Shown: positions 16,881 to 27,149, counted from the first letter of the stretch. The stretch: DNA of 64,000 nt from Oscillospiraceae bacterium (GCA_910575505.1 CAJTFK010000010.1:62001-126000); one strand, 5' to 3'. Translations and numbers: made by a program. Notes: generated from the letters alone by a model not told the origin.

Positions 16881-19800
16881 TCACCGGGCGAGAACCCGGT
16901 GAAGGATAACCGCCATCTCCGCCCGGCTGATCGCCGCCGTGGGGTTGAGGCGCTTGCTGCCGTTGCCCTGTACCGCGCCCATCTGAATCAGCGCCGCCAC
17001 GGCGGACCGGGCATGGGCGGACACCTGGTCCCCGTCGGCATAGGCAGAGAGCAGGGCGGTGGATGCGGCGGGGGGCGTCTGCCCGGCGGCGGTCATGGCC
17101 CGGGAGATCATGGTCATGGCGCTCTGACGGGTGATGGGAGAGGTGGGACGGAAGAGGCCGTTTTCACCCTGAACGATGCCCAGGTCCCTGGCGGTGGCGA
17201 TGGCCCCGGCATAGACGCTGGAGGCCGGCACATCCGGGAAGCCGGAGGCCCCTCCGGCGGTGGAGAAGCCAAAGGCCCGGCAGACCATCAGGGTGAACTC
17301 GCCCCGGCTGATCTGCCGCCCGGGGGCGAAGGTGTTGTTGCTGTAGCCGGTGGTAATGCCGCTGTACCGCAGGAATTCAATGGAGGGCTTTGCCCAGTCC
17401 CAGCCGCTGGCCACGTCGCTGAAGGGGGTGGCACAGTAGCTGTTGGAGAGGGTGAATTCCAGGGTGTTGGTGTGGCTTCCGCCGTTGACGGCATAAGCCG
17501 TGTAGGAGACGCTGACCAGGCCCTGAAGCTCCGCCTTGGCAAGATAGATGATCTGGCCGATTTCCGGGGAGCCGTTGGGGTAATAGCGGGTGCCGGTGGT
17601 GACGGCCGTGCCGGTGCGGAGGGGGTTGGTGTAGCCTAGGTAGAGGTGCCCGGAGCCGGGCAGGCTGTTGAATTCAATATAGGAAAGCTCGCTGCCCAGA
17701 GCGCCCTGGCAGGCCGCCTGGAAGTCCGAGGTCCGCAGGGAGATGGGCGTGGAGCTGCCCATGTACTGAATGTGATTGCTGGCGGGGGAATTGATGGTGA
17801 TTTCCACCGTACCGGTGAAGGAATCCCCGTTGCCGGCATAGCCGGTGTAGTGGAATGAGACCGTACCGGTGCTGCCGGAGGCCGCAAAGCTGACGTCGTT
17901 AATCAGCCGGCTGCTGCCGGTGCGGTAATAGCTGGTGGAGCTGGTGACCTTGGTTCCGCTTTTCCGGGCGCTGTCATACTGGTAGTAGAGGGTCCCGGAG
18001 CGGGAGGCCGGCAGGTCGAAGCGGACATAGTTCAGGGTGCTGCCGGTGAGGTCCCGGCAGACGTTGTTGAAGTCCGCCGCGTCAAAGCGGACGGTTCCGT
18101 CCGTGACGGTGGTATAGGTGACGGTCCGGCTGTCGCTGCCCCGGCCCACGGTGACGGACACCGTGCCGCTGAACCGGGCTCCGCTGTCGTCATAGCCGCT
18201 GAAGGGGATAGAGACAGTACCATTGTATCCCGAGGCGGGGACAAAGGTGACATTGGAGATGGAATTGGTGCCCGTGCGGTAATAGCTGGTGGAGGCGGAA
18301 ACCCGGGTGCCGGTGCCGGAGAAGCTGACATAGTTGTAGTACAGCGTTCCGGTGCTGGCAGCGGGCAGGGAGAAGCTGATTCGGTTCAGCGTGGTTCCGT
18401 TGCTGCGCTGGCAGGCGCTGTTAAAGTCCTCGGCCCGGAAGGTTACAGGCTCGTTTTCCGGCGTAGAGTAGTTCACAGTGCCGTACTCGTCTCCCACCCG
18501 AATGATAAGATTGCCGGTGAAGGTCCGGCCGGAGGTGCTGGTGCCGGTGAAGGGAACGGTAATGGTTCCGCTGTATCCCCGGGCGGGCACGAAGGTGATA
18601 TAGGAAATCCGGGGGGTGGAATTGCGGTAATAGCGGGTGGAGGTGGAAACCCGGCTGCCGTAGGTGGAGCTGCTGGTGTAGTTGTAGTAGAGGGTTCCCA
18701 CGCTGGAGGAGGGGAGCCGGTCGAAGCGGATGTAGTTCAGGTTGGAATTTGTGGCATGCTGGCAGGCGTCATTGAAGCTGGAGGCGCTGAGGTCCGCGCT
18801 CTGGTTGACGGCTGTGGTGCATTCCACGTCGCTGCCGGAGCCGCCGGTGGGGGAGAAGACCGTGATGCGGACGGACCCGGTATAGGGGATGCCGGAGGTG
18901 TCCGTGCAGTGATAGGTCACGTCCACGGTGCCGGTGTAGTCCTTGGCGGGAAGGAAGGTCACCTTGTCAATGGGCGGATTGCTGTTGGGATAGTACCGGG
19001 TGGCGCTGTCCACCTTGGAGGAATACTGGCTGGCGCTGTAATCATAGTACAGCGTGCCCCGGCTGGCGGAGGGCTGTTCAAAGGTGATATACCGGAGATT
19101 CCGCCCGTTCCGGGTCTGGCAGATGGCGATGAAGTCCGACGCCGAGAAGGTTACAGGCTGATTGACGGCGGTGGAGTAGGTCACGTCGCCGGTGGAGCCG
19201 ACTTCCACACGGATGGTGCCCACAAAGGTGATGCCCTTGCTGTCCGCTCCGTTGTAGTGGATGACGGCGGTGCCGGAGAAGCCGGCCTTGGGCACAAAGG
19301 TGATGTCCCGAATGGGCCGCTGGTCCACGCCGGGGTTCATGTAATAGCGCTCGGTAGACCCCACGCCGTGGCCCGGCGTCTCGGGGGAGACGTAGCCATA
19401 GAAGAGGGTGCCCTCGCCGGTGGCGACTCTGAGACCGTAGATATAGTCCAGATAGCTGCCTGCCTTGTCCCGGGAGCGGCGGTCCAGGTCCGACGTCAGA
19501 TCGGAGAAGGGCAGGGTCTCTCCGGCGTCAATGGTGCGGTCGATGGACTCCGCCACGTCCTCCGCCACCGTGACGGTGCAGGTGTCCGTGTAGTTCCCCG
19601 CCGTGGCGGTGATGGTGCAGGTGCCGGGCATGTGGCCGGTGATGCGGCCCCCCGAGGCGTCGGCAATGGAGGGGTTGGAGCTGGTCCACTTGACGGAGGT
19701 GGGGGCGTTGCCGTAGGTGGGGAAGGACAGGCTTTCCGTCCGGTTCACCAGCAGGTTCAGCTCGTGTTCGGACAGCAGGATGCCGGAGACCTCGATGTCG

Positions 19801-21194
19801 GAATGGTCGCTTTTCTCCGGGTCTGCCGCGGCGGCGGCCGTGACCACGGTTTTGCCGGGCTTCACGCCGGTGATGACGCCTGTGGAGGGGTCAATGGTGG
19901 CAATGGAGGTGTCCGCCACGCTCCAGGTCACCGTCTGGTCTGCGCCGTCGGGGTAGACCTGGGCCTTCAGCTCTCTGGGGGCGCCGGTGCGCTCCACGTA
20001 GATCGAGGTGCCCTTGGTGGGGGGCGTGGTAATCTCCACGCCGGTGGGAGGCGTGGCAGTGACCAGCACCTTGCAGACAGCGGTGAGGTTGGAGGCGGGA
20101 TTGTATACCGAGACCTCCGTGCTGCCCACGGCCCTGGCCCGGAGACTGACCCGGGCGCCGGAGCTGCCGTTGACCAGATAGGCCACAGAAGGGTCCTTCA
20201 CCGTCCAGGTCAGTCTGGGGTTGGTGGTATTGACGTTCTCCAGTACGGCGGTGATGGTCTCCATCTCCCCCACGCCCATGAGCAATGTGGTGGGCTCCAC
20301 CTTCAAAGACGGGTCCCGGGGGGGCGAAACCACCGTGATATTATAGTATTCACTCCGCACGCCGCCGGCGGTGGCGGTGATTTGGATGTTTTCGCCGGTT
20401 TTGATGCCGGTAACCAGACCGCTGGGGCTGACAGTCGCCACGGACTGGTCGCTGCTGGACCAGGTGACCGTTTTGTCCGTGGCGTTGGCGGGCTCCACGG
20501 TGGCCGTCAGCTGGAGGGTTTCCCCCTCGGTGACCTGATGGGAGGGCCCGGAGACGGTCACCCTGGTCACCGGCACTGTGGCGGCGGCGGTGACCGTCAC
20601 CCTGCAGACATTACTGGTGATTCCATCCGCTGTGGCCGTGATGTCGGTCGTGCCCTGGCGCGCCGCGGTGACCTTCCCAGAGGAATCCACACGCGCGACC
20701 GAAGGGATGCTGGAGCTCCAGGTGACGGCGGTGGAGGTGCTGGTGCTGCCGTCGGACATGTTAACCGTGGCCGTGGGGGTGAAGGTCTGTCCCACCGTCA
20801 GAGACCGGGAAGAGGGGGTGACGGTGACGCTGGTTACGGTGGGAGTGGAGGAACCGCCTCCAACGGTAACAGTTGTTTGCGAGGATATATCCCCATCCGG
20901 CGTACCGTTGAAGGTTGCTTTTATAACGGCGGAACCCTGTGCGATTCCGGTAATAGAAACCGTTGCACCGGAGCCGGAGAGGGTTACGGCACTTGGATTT
21001 TCATTTACCCAGGTGATAGAATTGTAAGAAGCGTTTGTTTTTGCGGTTAGGGAAATGGTTTCTCCAATGGTTATGTTGGGGCGTGCCGGATCAATCTCGT
21101 AAGTGTTAATAGCAAAGGCGGCAGGCGTCAGGGAACAAACCAATGCCGCCGCCAGCAGCAGGGCCAGCAGGCGGCGGTGAAATCGAAATCTCAT
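16881..21194 (-). CDS. Cell-surface protein: Ig-like (Big_2) domains, six ~110-aa repeats, C-terminal SLH
   Basis: An exported wall-anchored protein of 1437 residues. A signal peptide (1-28, ending AAFA) leads into several Big_2 Ig-like domains (about 30-560; motifs such as VTWSSSDQSVATVSPSGLVTG). Then come six repeats of about 105-115 residues (about 560-1240), each with DFxxAC, a GTLYYxY strand, STRYYxN and a VTFVPAxGYxGTV strand. Three SLH modules (about 1245-1437, e.g. FSDVASGWDWAKPSIEFL, RAEMAVILHRVLA) attach it to the cell wall or S-layer. AGGAGG lies eight bases before the ATG. It is separated from the upstream SLH gene by a hairpin-rich 262-base gap. Confidence 0.85.
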   Translation of the reverse strand: MRFRFHRRLLALLLAAALVCSLTPAAFAINTYEIDPARPNITIGETISLTAKTNASYNSITWVNENPSAVTLSGSGATVSITGIAQGSAVIKATFNGTPDGDISSQTTVTVGGGSSTPTVTSVTVTPSSRSLTVGQTFTPTATVNMSDGSTSTSTAVTWSSSIPSVARVDSSGKVTAARQGTTDITATADGITSNVCRVTVTAAATVPVTRVTVSGPSHQVTEGETLQLTATVEPANATDKTVTWSSSDQSVATVSPSGLVTGIKTGENIQITATAGGVRSEYYNITVVSPPRDPSLKVEPTTLLMGVGEMETITAVLENVNTTNPRLTWTVKDPSVAYLVNGSSGARVSLRARAVGSTEVSVYNPASNLTAVCKVLVTATPPTGVEITTPPTKGTSIYVERTGAPRELKAQVYPDGADQTVTWSVADTSIATIDPSTGVITGVKPGKTVVTAAAAADPEKSDHSDIEVSGILLSEHELNLLVNRTESLSFPTYGNAPTSVKWTSSNPSIADASGGRITGHMPGTCTITATAGNYTDTCTVTVAEDVAESIDRTIDAGETLPFSDLTSDLDRRSRDKAGSYLDYIYGLRVATGEGTLFYGYVSPETPGHGVGSTERYYMNPGVDQRPIRDITFVPKAGFSGTAVIHYNGADSKGITFVGTIRVEVGSTGDVTYSTAVNQPVTFSASDFIAICQTRNGRNLRYITFEQPSASRGTLYYDYSASQYSSKVDSATRYYPNSNPPIDKVTFLPAKDYTGTVDVTYHCTDTSGIPYTGSVRITVFSPTGGSGSDVECTTAVNQSADLSASSFNDACQHATNSNLNYIRFDRLPSSSVGTLYYNYTSSSTYGSRVSTSTRYYRNSTPRISYITFVPARGYSGTITVPFTGTSTSGRTFTGNLIIRVGDEYGTVNYSTPENEPVTFRAEDFNSACQRSNGTTLNRISFSLPAASTGTLYYNYVSFSGTGTRVSASTSYYRTGTNSISNVTFVPASGYNGTVSIPFSGYDDSGARFSGTVSVTVGRGSDSRTVTYTTVTDGTVRFDAADFNNVCRDLTGSTLNYVRFDLPASRSGTLYYQYDSARKSGTKVTSSTSYYRTGSSRLINDVSFAASGSTGTVSFHYTGYAGNGDSFTGTVEITINSPASNHIQYMGSSTPISLRTSDFQAACQGALGSELSYIEFNSLPGSGHLYLGYTNPLRTGTAVTTGTRYYPNGSPEIGQIIYLAKAELQGLVSVSYTAYAVNGGSHTNTLEFTLSNSYCATPFSDVASGWDWAKPSIEFLRYSGITTGYSNNTFAPGRQISRGEFTLMVCRAFGFSTAGGASGFPDVPASSVYAGAIATARDLGIVQGENGLFRPTSPITRQSAMTMISRAMTAAGQTPPAASTALLSAYADGDQVSAHARSAVAALIQMGAVQGNGSKRLNPTAAISRAEMAVILHRVLAR

Positions 21195-21456
21195 AATAAG
21201 ACCTCCTGTGTCCCACCGAAGGGTGGGTCCTTATTCCCGCCATAGCGGCGGGGACTCTATACTTCGCGCTTTCGCGGGGAACCAGAGGGACCCCCCCCTC
21301 TGGACTCCCCCATGACGGGGAATTTTAAGGGCGGAAAAGCAGTCCGTATCTCATTTCAATAACCCCCGTCATCGGGGGGATTCAGGGGGGGTGTCCCCCC
21401 TGACGGGGATACCAAAGGGGCTGGCCCCTTTGGCCCCCGCCGGGAGGCGTTCCCCG
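21195..21456 (-). other. Hairpin-rich spacer between two SLH genes
   Basis: No gene. It holds the RBS of the downstream SLH gene and several palindromes: CCCGCC/GGCGGG near 21236-21253, CGCG-CTTT-CGCG near 21267, CCAGAGGG/CCCTCTGG near 21281-21303, and the three-hairpin dispersed repeat next to the upstream stop codon. Confidence 0.6.
21363..21447 (+). repeat. Dispersed three-hairpin repeat, copy 1
   Basis: Three adjacent palindromes: CCCCCG/CGGGGG, AGGGGGG/CCCCCCT and AAAGGGGC/GCCCCTTT. About 74 bases match, in the same orientation, a second copy at 56953-57026 with only a few differences. Confidence 0.85.
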
Positions 21457-24400
21457 TCAGGTGATGGGGTCATAGCTGAACCCGTCGGCCAGCCAGTTTT
21501 TGGAGGCGCTGGACACCACGAAGCGCATGCTGTACATCTTGCTCACAGGGTGCTGCACCAGCTCCAGCTGGAGCATCAGGTTGCCGTCGGTGAAGCCTGC
21601 GTTGCCCGCGCTGTCGCAGAGGTTGGCGGTCCGCAGGGTGATGGTGCTGCCGAAGGCAATGGGGCCGAACTGGAAGTTCAGGGGGTTGCTCTTGCCCTGG
21701 CTGTCGGGGATCAGGTTGATGTTCTGCCCGGCGCTCAGAAGTGCGTTGGCGTGGATTTGGCCGGGGCCCACAACGGTGCTCTGGGTGTTCACCAGCTCCA
21801 GCCAGGTGTCGGAGGTGCTGCTGGTCTTCCAGTTCAGGTCCTCGTCAAACTGGATGGTCAGGCTGCCGTAGTACAGGGCCTGCATGGCCTCGGCGGGAGA
21901 CTCAAACCACAGCGCGCCGGAAGAGGTATACATGGACGTGCCCATGGACTGGAGCTTGGGGTGCTCCGTGTCCAGCTTGGTCAGGGGATAGTTGGCGCAG
22001 AAGGCATAGGACGAGCCCTGGGGGCTGCTGGCTACGGCAATCAGCCAGCAGGGAACGCCCAGATCCATCCAGCGGGAATAATCCTGGGTGAAGCGCAGGT
22101 CCGTGGTGATGTTGCTGGTCTCCCGCAGGACCAGACTGCCCGGGTGGCCCGCGCCGGCGCTGCCGGAGATGATGATGGAGGCCACCTCATCCTGAATGGT
22201 CTTGGGGATGAACAGGTCGAAGACGGAGCCGATGGAGTTGGGTCCGTCCATCACCGAGGTCTGCATGGCCTGGAGATAGGTCATGCCGTACCAGTTGGCC
22301 TGCCAGTATTTCTGATAGTCGTCGGGAATCACCACGTTGGTGGTGTCCAGCTTGGTCCGCAGAAGGGAGGGCTCCAGTCCGGCGGGGACCAGCAGATAGC
22401 CGCCGTCCGCTTCCCGGTCGGCGCTGATGGTGGCGCTGGGAGAGGCCAGGGTGATGGACAGGATGGGCCGCACCACCTTTTCCGTCTTGAAGCGGAAGGC
22501 GTACACGCCGGAGTAGGAGGTCTGACTCTCGCCCCGGAGCACGAAGTAGGCGATGTATTCCTGGTCCGCCAGCAGGCCCGTAATGGTGGGCAGGTCCGTG
22601 GCTCCGGAGTTGAAGCGGATATTGCCGGTTTTGATCTGCTCGTTTCGGAACTGGGGGTTCATGATGTCGGTGCTTACCGGTACGGTGACAAGACCCTTGT
22701 CTCCTGTGCCGTTGAAGTTAGTTCCGTTTTCTTCCAGCTTGAGCCAGCTGGCCACATCGTCGATGTTCTCCCCGTCATAGGTGGTGGGGATGGTCCCCAG
22801 GGGGGCGATGACGTAGTAGCAGGTGGTCTTGTTCCGGTTCAGCATAACGGTGATGTTGGCGGTTTCGTCGCCGGGCCGGAAGTTGGGATAGCCCCGGATG
22901 AAGGTGGGGGCGCTGGAGTCGGAGAAGGTATGGGTCACGGTGAAGGGCGTGGGTACGCCGATTTCGTTCACCGCGTTGTCGCCTGCCTGGTTGTTCTCCC
23001 AGGAAGAGGGGCTGAGGTCCGGCGTGGCCAGCTCCCGCAGAGAGCTCTGGTCCGACGCCACAATGCGGATGTCGAAGGTGATGGGCACGCTCCAGTCGCC
23101 CCGCTGGTCGGAGGAACCCACCTTGGTGATGCGCACGCCGTATTCCCGGTGCTGCATGGTCTTCAGCTGCTCGAAGCCGTAGTTGGCAAACCACTTGCCC
23201 ACGCTGATGCCGGTCCGGGGCTCCCCGTCAAAGGTCTGAATCAGGGCCCTGGTGGGGCTTCCGGTGGAGGGATTGGGAATCGTGTTGGTGCACTGCTTCC
23301 AGTTCACGCCGTCGTCGGTGTAGAACAGCTCGAATTCCACAGAGGAGGCGGCGGGGTCCGGCGCGGTGTACCAGATCAGCATATCCCAGTTGATGTCCGC
23401 GTCCACGCTGCTGGCCGTCACCGGCGTCAGGTCAAAGGTCATGTCGAAGTCCACGTTGGACCCGTTGACCATGGCGCTGAGGGTCTTGGTCCGCTCCAGG
23501 AGGACCTGGGCGTCGATGGTGTGGAACACCGGCAGGGTAATCACGCCCCGGTTGCCGCCCCGCATGGTGTTGCCCGCCATGTCGGAGATGCCTTCCACGG
23601 TGATGTAGTAATTGGCTCCGCTGGTGAGGTTCAGGGCGCTTTCGCTGGGATTTTCGTTGTAGTGGAAGGTGATGAGCATTTCACCGGTTTCCATGTCCGT
23701 GGTGATCTCCGCCTTCCGGTAGTCGATGACCCAGTCGTCCCCGATGGAGGCCTCATTGCCCGCGTGGCGGTCCGTCACCGGGTTTTGAGGCGTGGCGTTG
23801 TTGGCGGGCCGCTGATAGAGCTTGATGTGCTCCCGCAGGGCGTCGGCCAGGGCCTTTTCCGCCGCCGCCCGCTCGGCGGAGCCGGGGGTAGCCTTGGTGA
23901 CGTTGTTGTACAGCTCCCGGAAGACATTGTACTCGGCGGGAACCGTGTTGGGCCTGATGCCCTGGACGCTCTCGGAGAAGACCACGCTGATAGAGGTGTC
24001 GGGGTAGACCTCCGGCTGTGTGGTGCTCTCATTGGCGGGATGGCTGAACTCCTGATGCACCGTAGGGGGCTCGTTGTCCAGGGTGTGAATCAGCATGGGG
24101 GGCGTCAGCTCCTGGGTGTAGACGTTGTAGTTCCCCGCGTTGTCCACCGCCACATAGTAGAGGTCGTATTCCGTCTGAGGCTGAAGGCCGGTGACGTTGA
24201 TGGTGTAGTCGGTGTCGGCCCGGGCTGCCCGGGTGCTGCCCCGGCTCAGGGCCCCGGTGCCGCTCTGAATCTGAATCTGAGCGCCCTTGTACTGATCCGG
24301 CGTGGCGCCCTCGGTTCTGGGGTCGATGATGCCCGCGCCGTAGAAGGGGGCGTTATGCCGCACCACGGCCCAGTACAGCGTGCCGGGCTCGTTGAGGGAG

Positions 24401-26502
24401 AAGGAGAGGCGGACGTTTCTGGCGCCGGGGTCCTGGGGCGTCAGGTGCTGAATGACGGGGGGCGTGCGGTCCAGCGTCGTCACCTGGAGGCGGCGGACGG
24501 CGGAGCTGCGGCCGTTGTCGGCGTCGTTCAGCCAGAGATAGAGACTGTAGGTGGTCTGCTCCGCCAGATAGGAGGTGTTGACCTTGGGCACCAGATAGGG
24601 CGTGTTTTTCGTCACGTCCACAATGCCGAAGCCCAGGTTGCCGGGGATGGAACCGGCCTTGAAGTCCGCCGCCGTGGGGGCCACGGCGTTGTTGGGCAGC
24701 AGGACGTAGTACATCTGGCAGTTCTTGGTGGGCATGGCCATGACCTGGACCACCTGCTCCTTGTCGCTGTCCAGGGTGAGGATGGTGTAGGGATAGCCGG
24801 CGGCGAAATTGGGCACGGAGTCGTCCGGCGTGGTGAAGGCCACCGTCTTTACGGGGCTTCTCCGGCCCCGGCTGTCCACCAGCATGGCGGAAACGTAATA
24901 GGAGCCGTCCCGGGCCAGGCCCGTGAGACGGGCGGTGAATTCGGTGTTGGAGGCAGTGGCATTCAGGGTGCCGCTGCGGATAATCCGGTTGGAGCCGGTG
25001 GGGGGACGGATCAGGTCATCCTCGCTGACGGACCCGTCGCTCAGGGCGGTGAGGGCCCAATAGATGGTGCCCCGCTTGTTGGTGCTAAAAACCGCGTCCG
25101 CCGCCGTGGGGCCCACGTTCCGCATGACGGGGAAGCCCGTCAGCAGCCGGGGGTCCTCGGAGGACTCCGCCGCCGTCACGTTGTCCATGACCTGTCCGTT
25201 GATGTTGGAGGTGATGCCCGGCCGGACGGTGATGTTGTCCGGCAGCATGGTGGCAGAGGAGCCGGCGGCGTTGACGTTCATCTGGCTGACGCTGCCCGCG
25301 CCCGTCACGGGAACGGCGGTGTCCAGATTCAGATTTTTGATGCTGGCCCGGTTGTCGATGCTCAGGGTGGTGCCCAGGGCCTTTTCGTCAACGGTAACCA
25401 CATGGGCCATGCCCTGGGCCATCTGGAGGGTGGAACCGGGGGTGCGGTTGACGACCTCCTTGATGTTGCCCGCGAACTGGAACAGGGCGTCGTTTCCGCC
25501 CTCCAGAGAGATGAAGCGCAGGCCCAGGCCGTCGTCCGTCACGTCCTCTATGTAGGCGGAGGTGCGGATGGTGGTGTTCCCGATGTTGGTCAGGCCCTCG
25601 GAGCGGATGGAGAGGAACTGTTCCGTGAGGCTGTCCACCTCCAGACTGTCCGCCGTCACGTTCCGCAGGACGATGCTGTTGTCGCCCTTTTCGGCCTCGC
25701 CGCCGCCGCAGACCACGATCTTGCCCATGACGCTGACATTTTCCAGCTCCACGTTGCCCAGACCCACGCCGCCGGTGAGGTAGAGGTTTCCGGTAATGAC
25801 GGTGTCCTTCAGCTTCACGCCGGGGGTGTTGATGGTCAGGTTTCCGTAGACGCCGCCGGAGATGTTCTCCCCGGGCTCCTGAACCAGGGTGCCCAGGGCG
25901 CGGACCAGGAAGCAGGCCACCTGTCCCCGGGTGATGTTGTCCTTGGGGCGGAAGTCGCCGTTGGTATAGCCCTGGATGATGCCCAGCTCCGCCGCCTCCT
26001 GCACCAGTCCCCGGAACTGGGGCGTGATCTGGTAGCCGTCCTGGAAGCTGGTGCCCGCGCCGGAGGTGCCCTGAAGCCGGAGACACCGGCCCAGGAAGGC
26101 GGCGGCCTGCTCACGGGTCACCAGCTCCCTGGGGGAGGCCGTGGTGGCGCTGGTGCCGTTGAAGTAGCCCGCCTGATGGGCGATGCGGATGTCCTCCTCG
26201 AACCAGTCGCTGGGGAGAACGTCCGTAAAGGGGTTGGGGCCCGCGTCGGTATAGCCGAAGGCCCGGTTTACCAGCGTGACGAACTCGGCACGGGTGATCT
26301 GCCGGTCCTCGTGCATGTTGCCCGAGGCGTCGCCCCGCATGACCCCCCACTCGGAGACCTGTTCCAGGTAGGGCTCCATCCACTCCGCCGCCTGAACGGG
26401 GCGGGAGAGGACCCCGGAGAGGGCCAGCAGAATCATGCACAGGACCAGGGCGGCAAACCCTGGTCTTGTGCTCAGTCGCGCGGTGTTGGGTTTTGTCATC
26501 AT
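21457..26502 (-). CDS. Giant SLH surface protein with beta-helix-like and Ig/Fn3-like domains
   Basis: 1681 residues from the chosen start. After a signal peptide (AALVLCMILLALSG...VQAA) come three SLH modules (about 40-200; FTDVLPSDWFEEDIRIAHQAGY, RGQVACFLVRALG) that bind wall polysaccharide. A stretch of short strands (NLTINTPGVKLKDTVITGNLYL) looks like a parallel beta-helix. Many Ig/Fn3-like domains follow, with strands of GTIYWAL/GTLYWAV type, one Big_5-like unit (YPDTSISVVFSESV) and more to the end. ATG at 26502 shares ATGA with the stop of the upstream PilZ gene and has AGGAGG seven bases before it; an in-frame extension to 26601 lacks such support. Confidence 0.85.
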   Translation of the reverse strand: MMTKPNTARLSTRPGFAALVLCMILLALSGVLSRPVQAAEWMEPYLEQVSEWGVMRGDASGNMHEDRQITRAEFVTLVNRAFGYTDAGPNPFTDVLPSDWFEEDIRIAHQAGYFNGTSATTASPRELVTREQAAAFLGRCLRLQGTSGAGTSFQDGYQITPQFRGLVQEAAELGIIQGYTNGDFRPKDNITRGQVACFLVRALGTLVQEPGENISGGVYGNLTINTPGVKLKDTVITGNLYLTGGVGLGNVELENVSVMGKIVVCGGGEAEKGDNSIVLRNVTADSLEVDSLTEQFLSIRSEGLTNIGNTTIRTSAYIEDVTDDGLGLRFISLEGGNDALFQFAGNIKEVVNRTPGSTLQMAQGMAHVVTVDEKALGTTLSIDNRASIKNLNLDTAVPVTGAGSVSQMNVNAAGSSATMLPDNITVRPGITSNINGQVMDNVTAAESSEDPRLLTGFPVMRNVGPTAADAVFSTNKRGTIYWALTALSDGSVSEDDLIRPPTGSNRIIRSGTLNATASNTEFTARLTGLARDGSYYVSAMLVDSRGRRSPVKTVAFTTPDDSVPNFAAGYPYTILTLDSDKEQVVQVMAMPTKNCQMYYVLLPNNAVAPTAADFKAGSIPGNLGFGIVDVTKNTPYLVPKVNTSYLAEQTTYSLYLWLNDADNGRSSAVRRLQVTTLDRTPPVIQHLTPQDPGARNVRLSFSLNEPGTLYWAVVRHNAPFYGAGIIDPRTEGATPDQYKGAQIQIQSGTGALSRGSTRAARADTDYTINVTGLQPQTEYDLYYVAVDNAGNYNVYTQELTPPMLIHTLDNEPPTVHQEFSHPANESTTQPEVYPDTSISVVFSESVQGIRPNTVPAEYNVFRELYNNVTKATPGSAERAAAEKALADALREHIKLYQRPANNATPQNPVTDRHAGNEASIGDDWVIDYRKAEITTDMETGEMLITFHYNENPSESALNLTSGANYYITVEGISDMAGNTMRGGNRGVITLPVFHTIDAQVLLERTKTLSAMVNGSNVDFDMTFDLTPVTASSVDADINWDMLIWYTAPDPAASSVEFELFYTDDGVNWKQCTNTIPNPSTGSPTRALIQTFDGEPRTGISVGKWFANYGFEQLKTMQHREYGVRITKVGSSDQRGDWSVPITFDIRIVASDQSSLRELATPDLSPSSWENNQAGDNAVNEIGVPTPFTVTHTFSDSSAPTFIRGYPNFRPGDETANITVMLNRNKTTCYYVIAPLGTIPTTYDGENIDDVASWLKLEENGTNFNGTGDKGLVTVPVSTDIMNPQFRNEQIKTGNIRFNSGATDLPTITGLLADQEYIAYFVLRGESQTSYSGVYAFRFKTEKVVRPILSITLASPSATISADREADGGYLLVPAGLEPSLLRTKLDTTNVVIPDDYQKYWQANWYGMTYLQAMQTSVMDGPNSIGSVFDLFIPKTIQDEVASIIISGSAGAGHPGSLVLRETSNITTDLRFTQDYSRWMDLGVPCWLIAVASSPQGSSYAFCANYPLTKLDTEHPKLQSMGTSMYTSSGALWFESPAEAMQALYYGSLTIQFDEDLNWKTSSTSDTWLELVNTQSTVVGPGQIHANALLSAGQNINLIPDSQGKSNPLNFQFGPIAFGSTITLRTANLCDSAGNAGFTDGNLMLQLELVQHPVSKMYSMRFVVSSASKNWLADGFSYDPIT

Positions 26503-27131
26503 TTTCGTACCTCCTGGCTGTTCGCTGACGGTTTCCTGGGAGAGGACTGGAGCTGAAGGCTGAAAACCGCCTCCCGCACGGCGACTTCCTCGTCCTCGCA
26601 CATATCTACAAATTTGGTCGCGTAAAAGAAGGGGCCGCCCTCCCGCTCCTGCTTGCGCAGAACCTCGCAGCGCAGAAGCACCGGATTCTCCGTGGGGACC
26701 ACGACGATTTCCGCCCGGTCGTGGAGCTCCAGGCCGTCCTCCGCCAGAAAGGCGATGCCGCCGCAGCTGAGGTCCAGGGACCGGGCGTTTCTCCGGCCCG
26801 TCCAGGCGCCGTCCAGAGGATAGAGGAAGGTGTCAAACTGCACCGGGACCCGGAGGTTCCGCCGGAGCTCGCCGTCCAGGGTGCCGAGCTTTTCCAGAAG
26901 CACCCTGTCCCCCCGCTGGCGGAGGACCCGGCAGCGCATGGGCAGATCGCTGCTGCCCATGCCGATGAGGTTTACTTCCTCATGCTCCATCACGTCGTCC
27001 ACCTTGGCCTCCAGCACCAGCATCCGCATGGGCTTGCTCCCCGGCGGGGTCTCCATTTTTCCGTGGGCCAGCGGCGTGTTGGCGCTGTCGAGTATCAAAT
27101 AGGTGGAGGAGTCCTGATTGGCTGTCGTCAT
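26499..27131 (-). CDS. PilZ domain protein translationally coupled to an SLH gene
   Basis: A 210-residue YcgR-type protein with an N-terminal barrel (about 10-95) and a PilZ domain carrying RRNLR (RxxxR) and DLSCGG (DxSxxG), so c-di-GMP binding is likely. The stop overlaps the ATG of the giant SLH gene in an ATGA, which suggests coupled translation. The C-terminus is Ser/Pro/Lys-rich. It stands 18 bases downstream of the FlhB-like gene. It may link c-di-GMP to motility and/or to surface protein production (inference). RBS GAGGTG. Confidence 0.85.
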   Translation of the reverse strand: MTTANQDSSTYLILDSANTPLAHGKMETPPGSKPMRMLVLEAKVDDVMEHEEVNLIGMGSSDLPMRCRVLRQRGDRVLLEKLGTLDGELRRNLRVPVQFDTFLYPLDGAWTGRRNARSLDLSCGGIAFLAEDGLELHDRAEIVVVPTENPVLLRCEVLRKQEREGGPFFYATKFVDMCEDEEVAVREAVFSLQLQSSPRKPSANSQEVRK

Positions 27132-27149
27132 GTCGTCACCTCTTCTTTA

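Noticed and set aside
18756..21050. A 764-residue forward frame opposite the Ig/SLH protein
   Set aside because: Its Gly/Val-rich sequence mirrors repeats of the real gene on the other strand.
21391..26556. A 1721-residue open frame opposite the giant SLH gene
   Set aside because: It is antisense to a gene with signal peptide and SLH domains, is Gly/Val/His-rich without domains, and arises from GC-rich codon bias.
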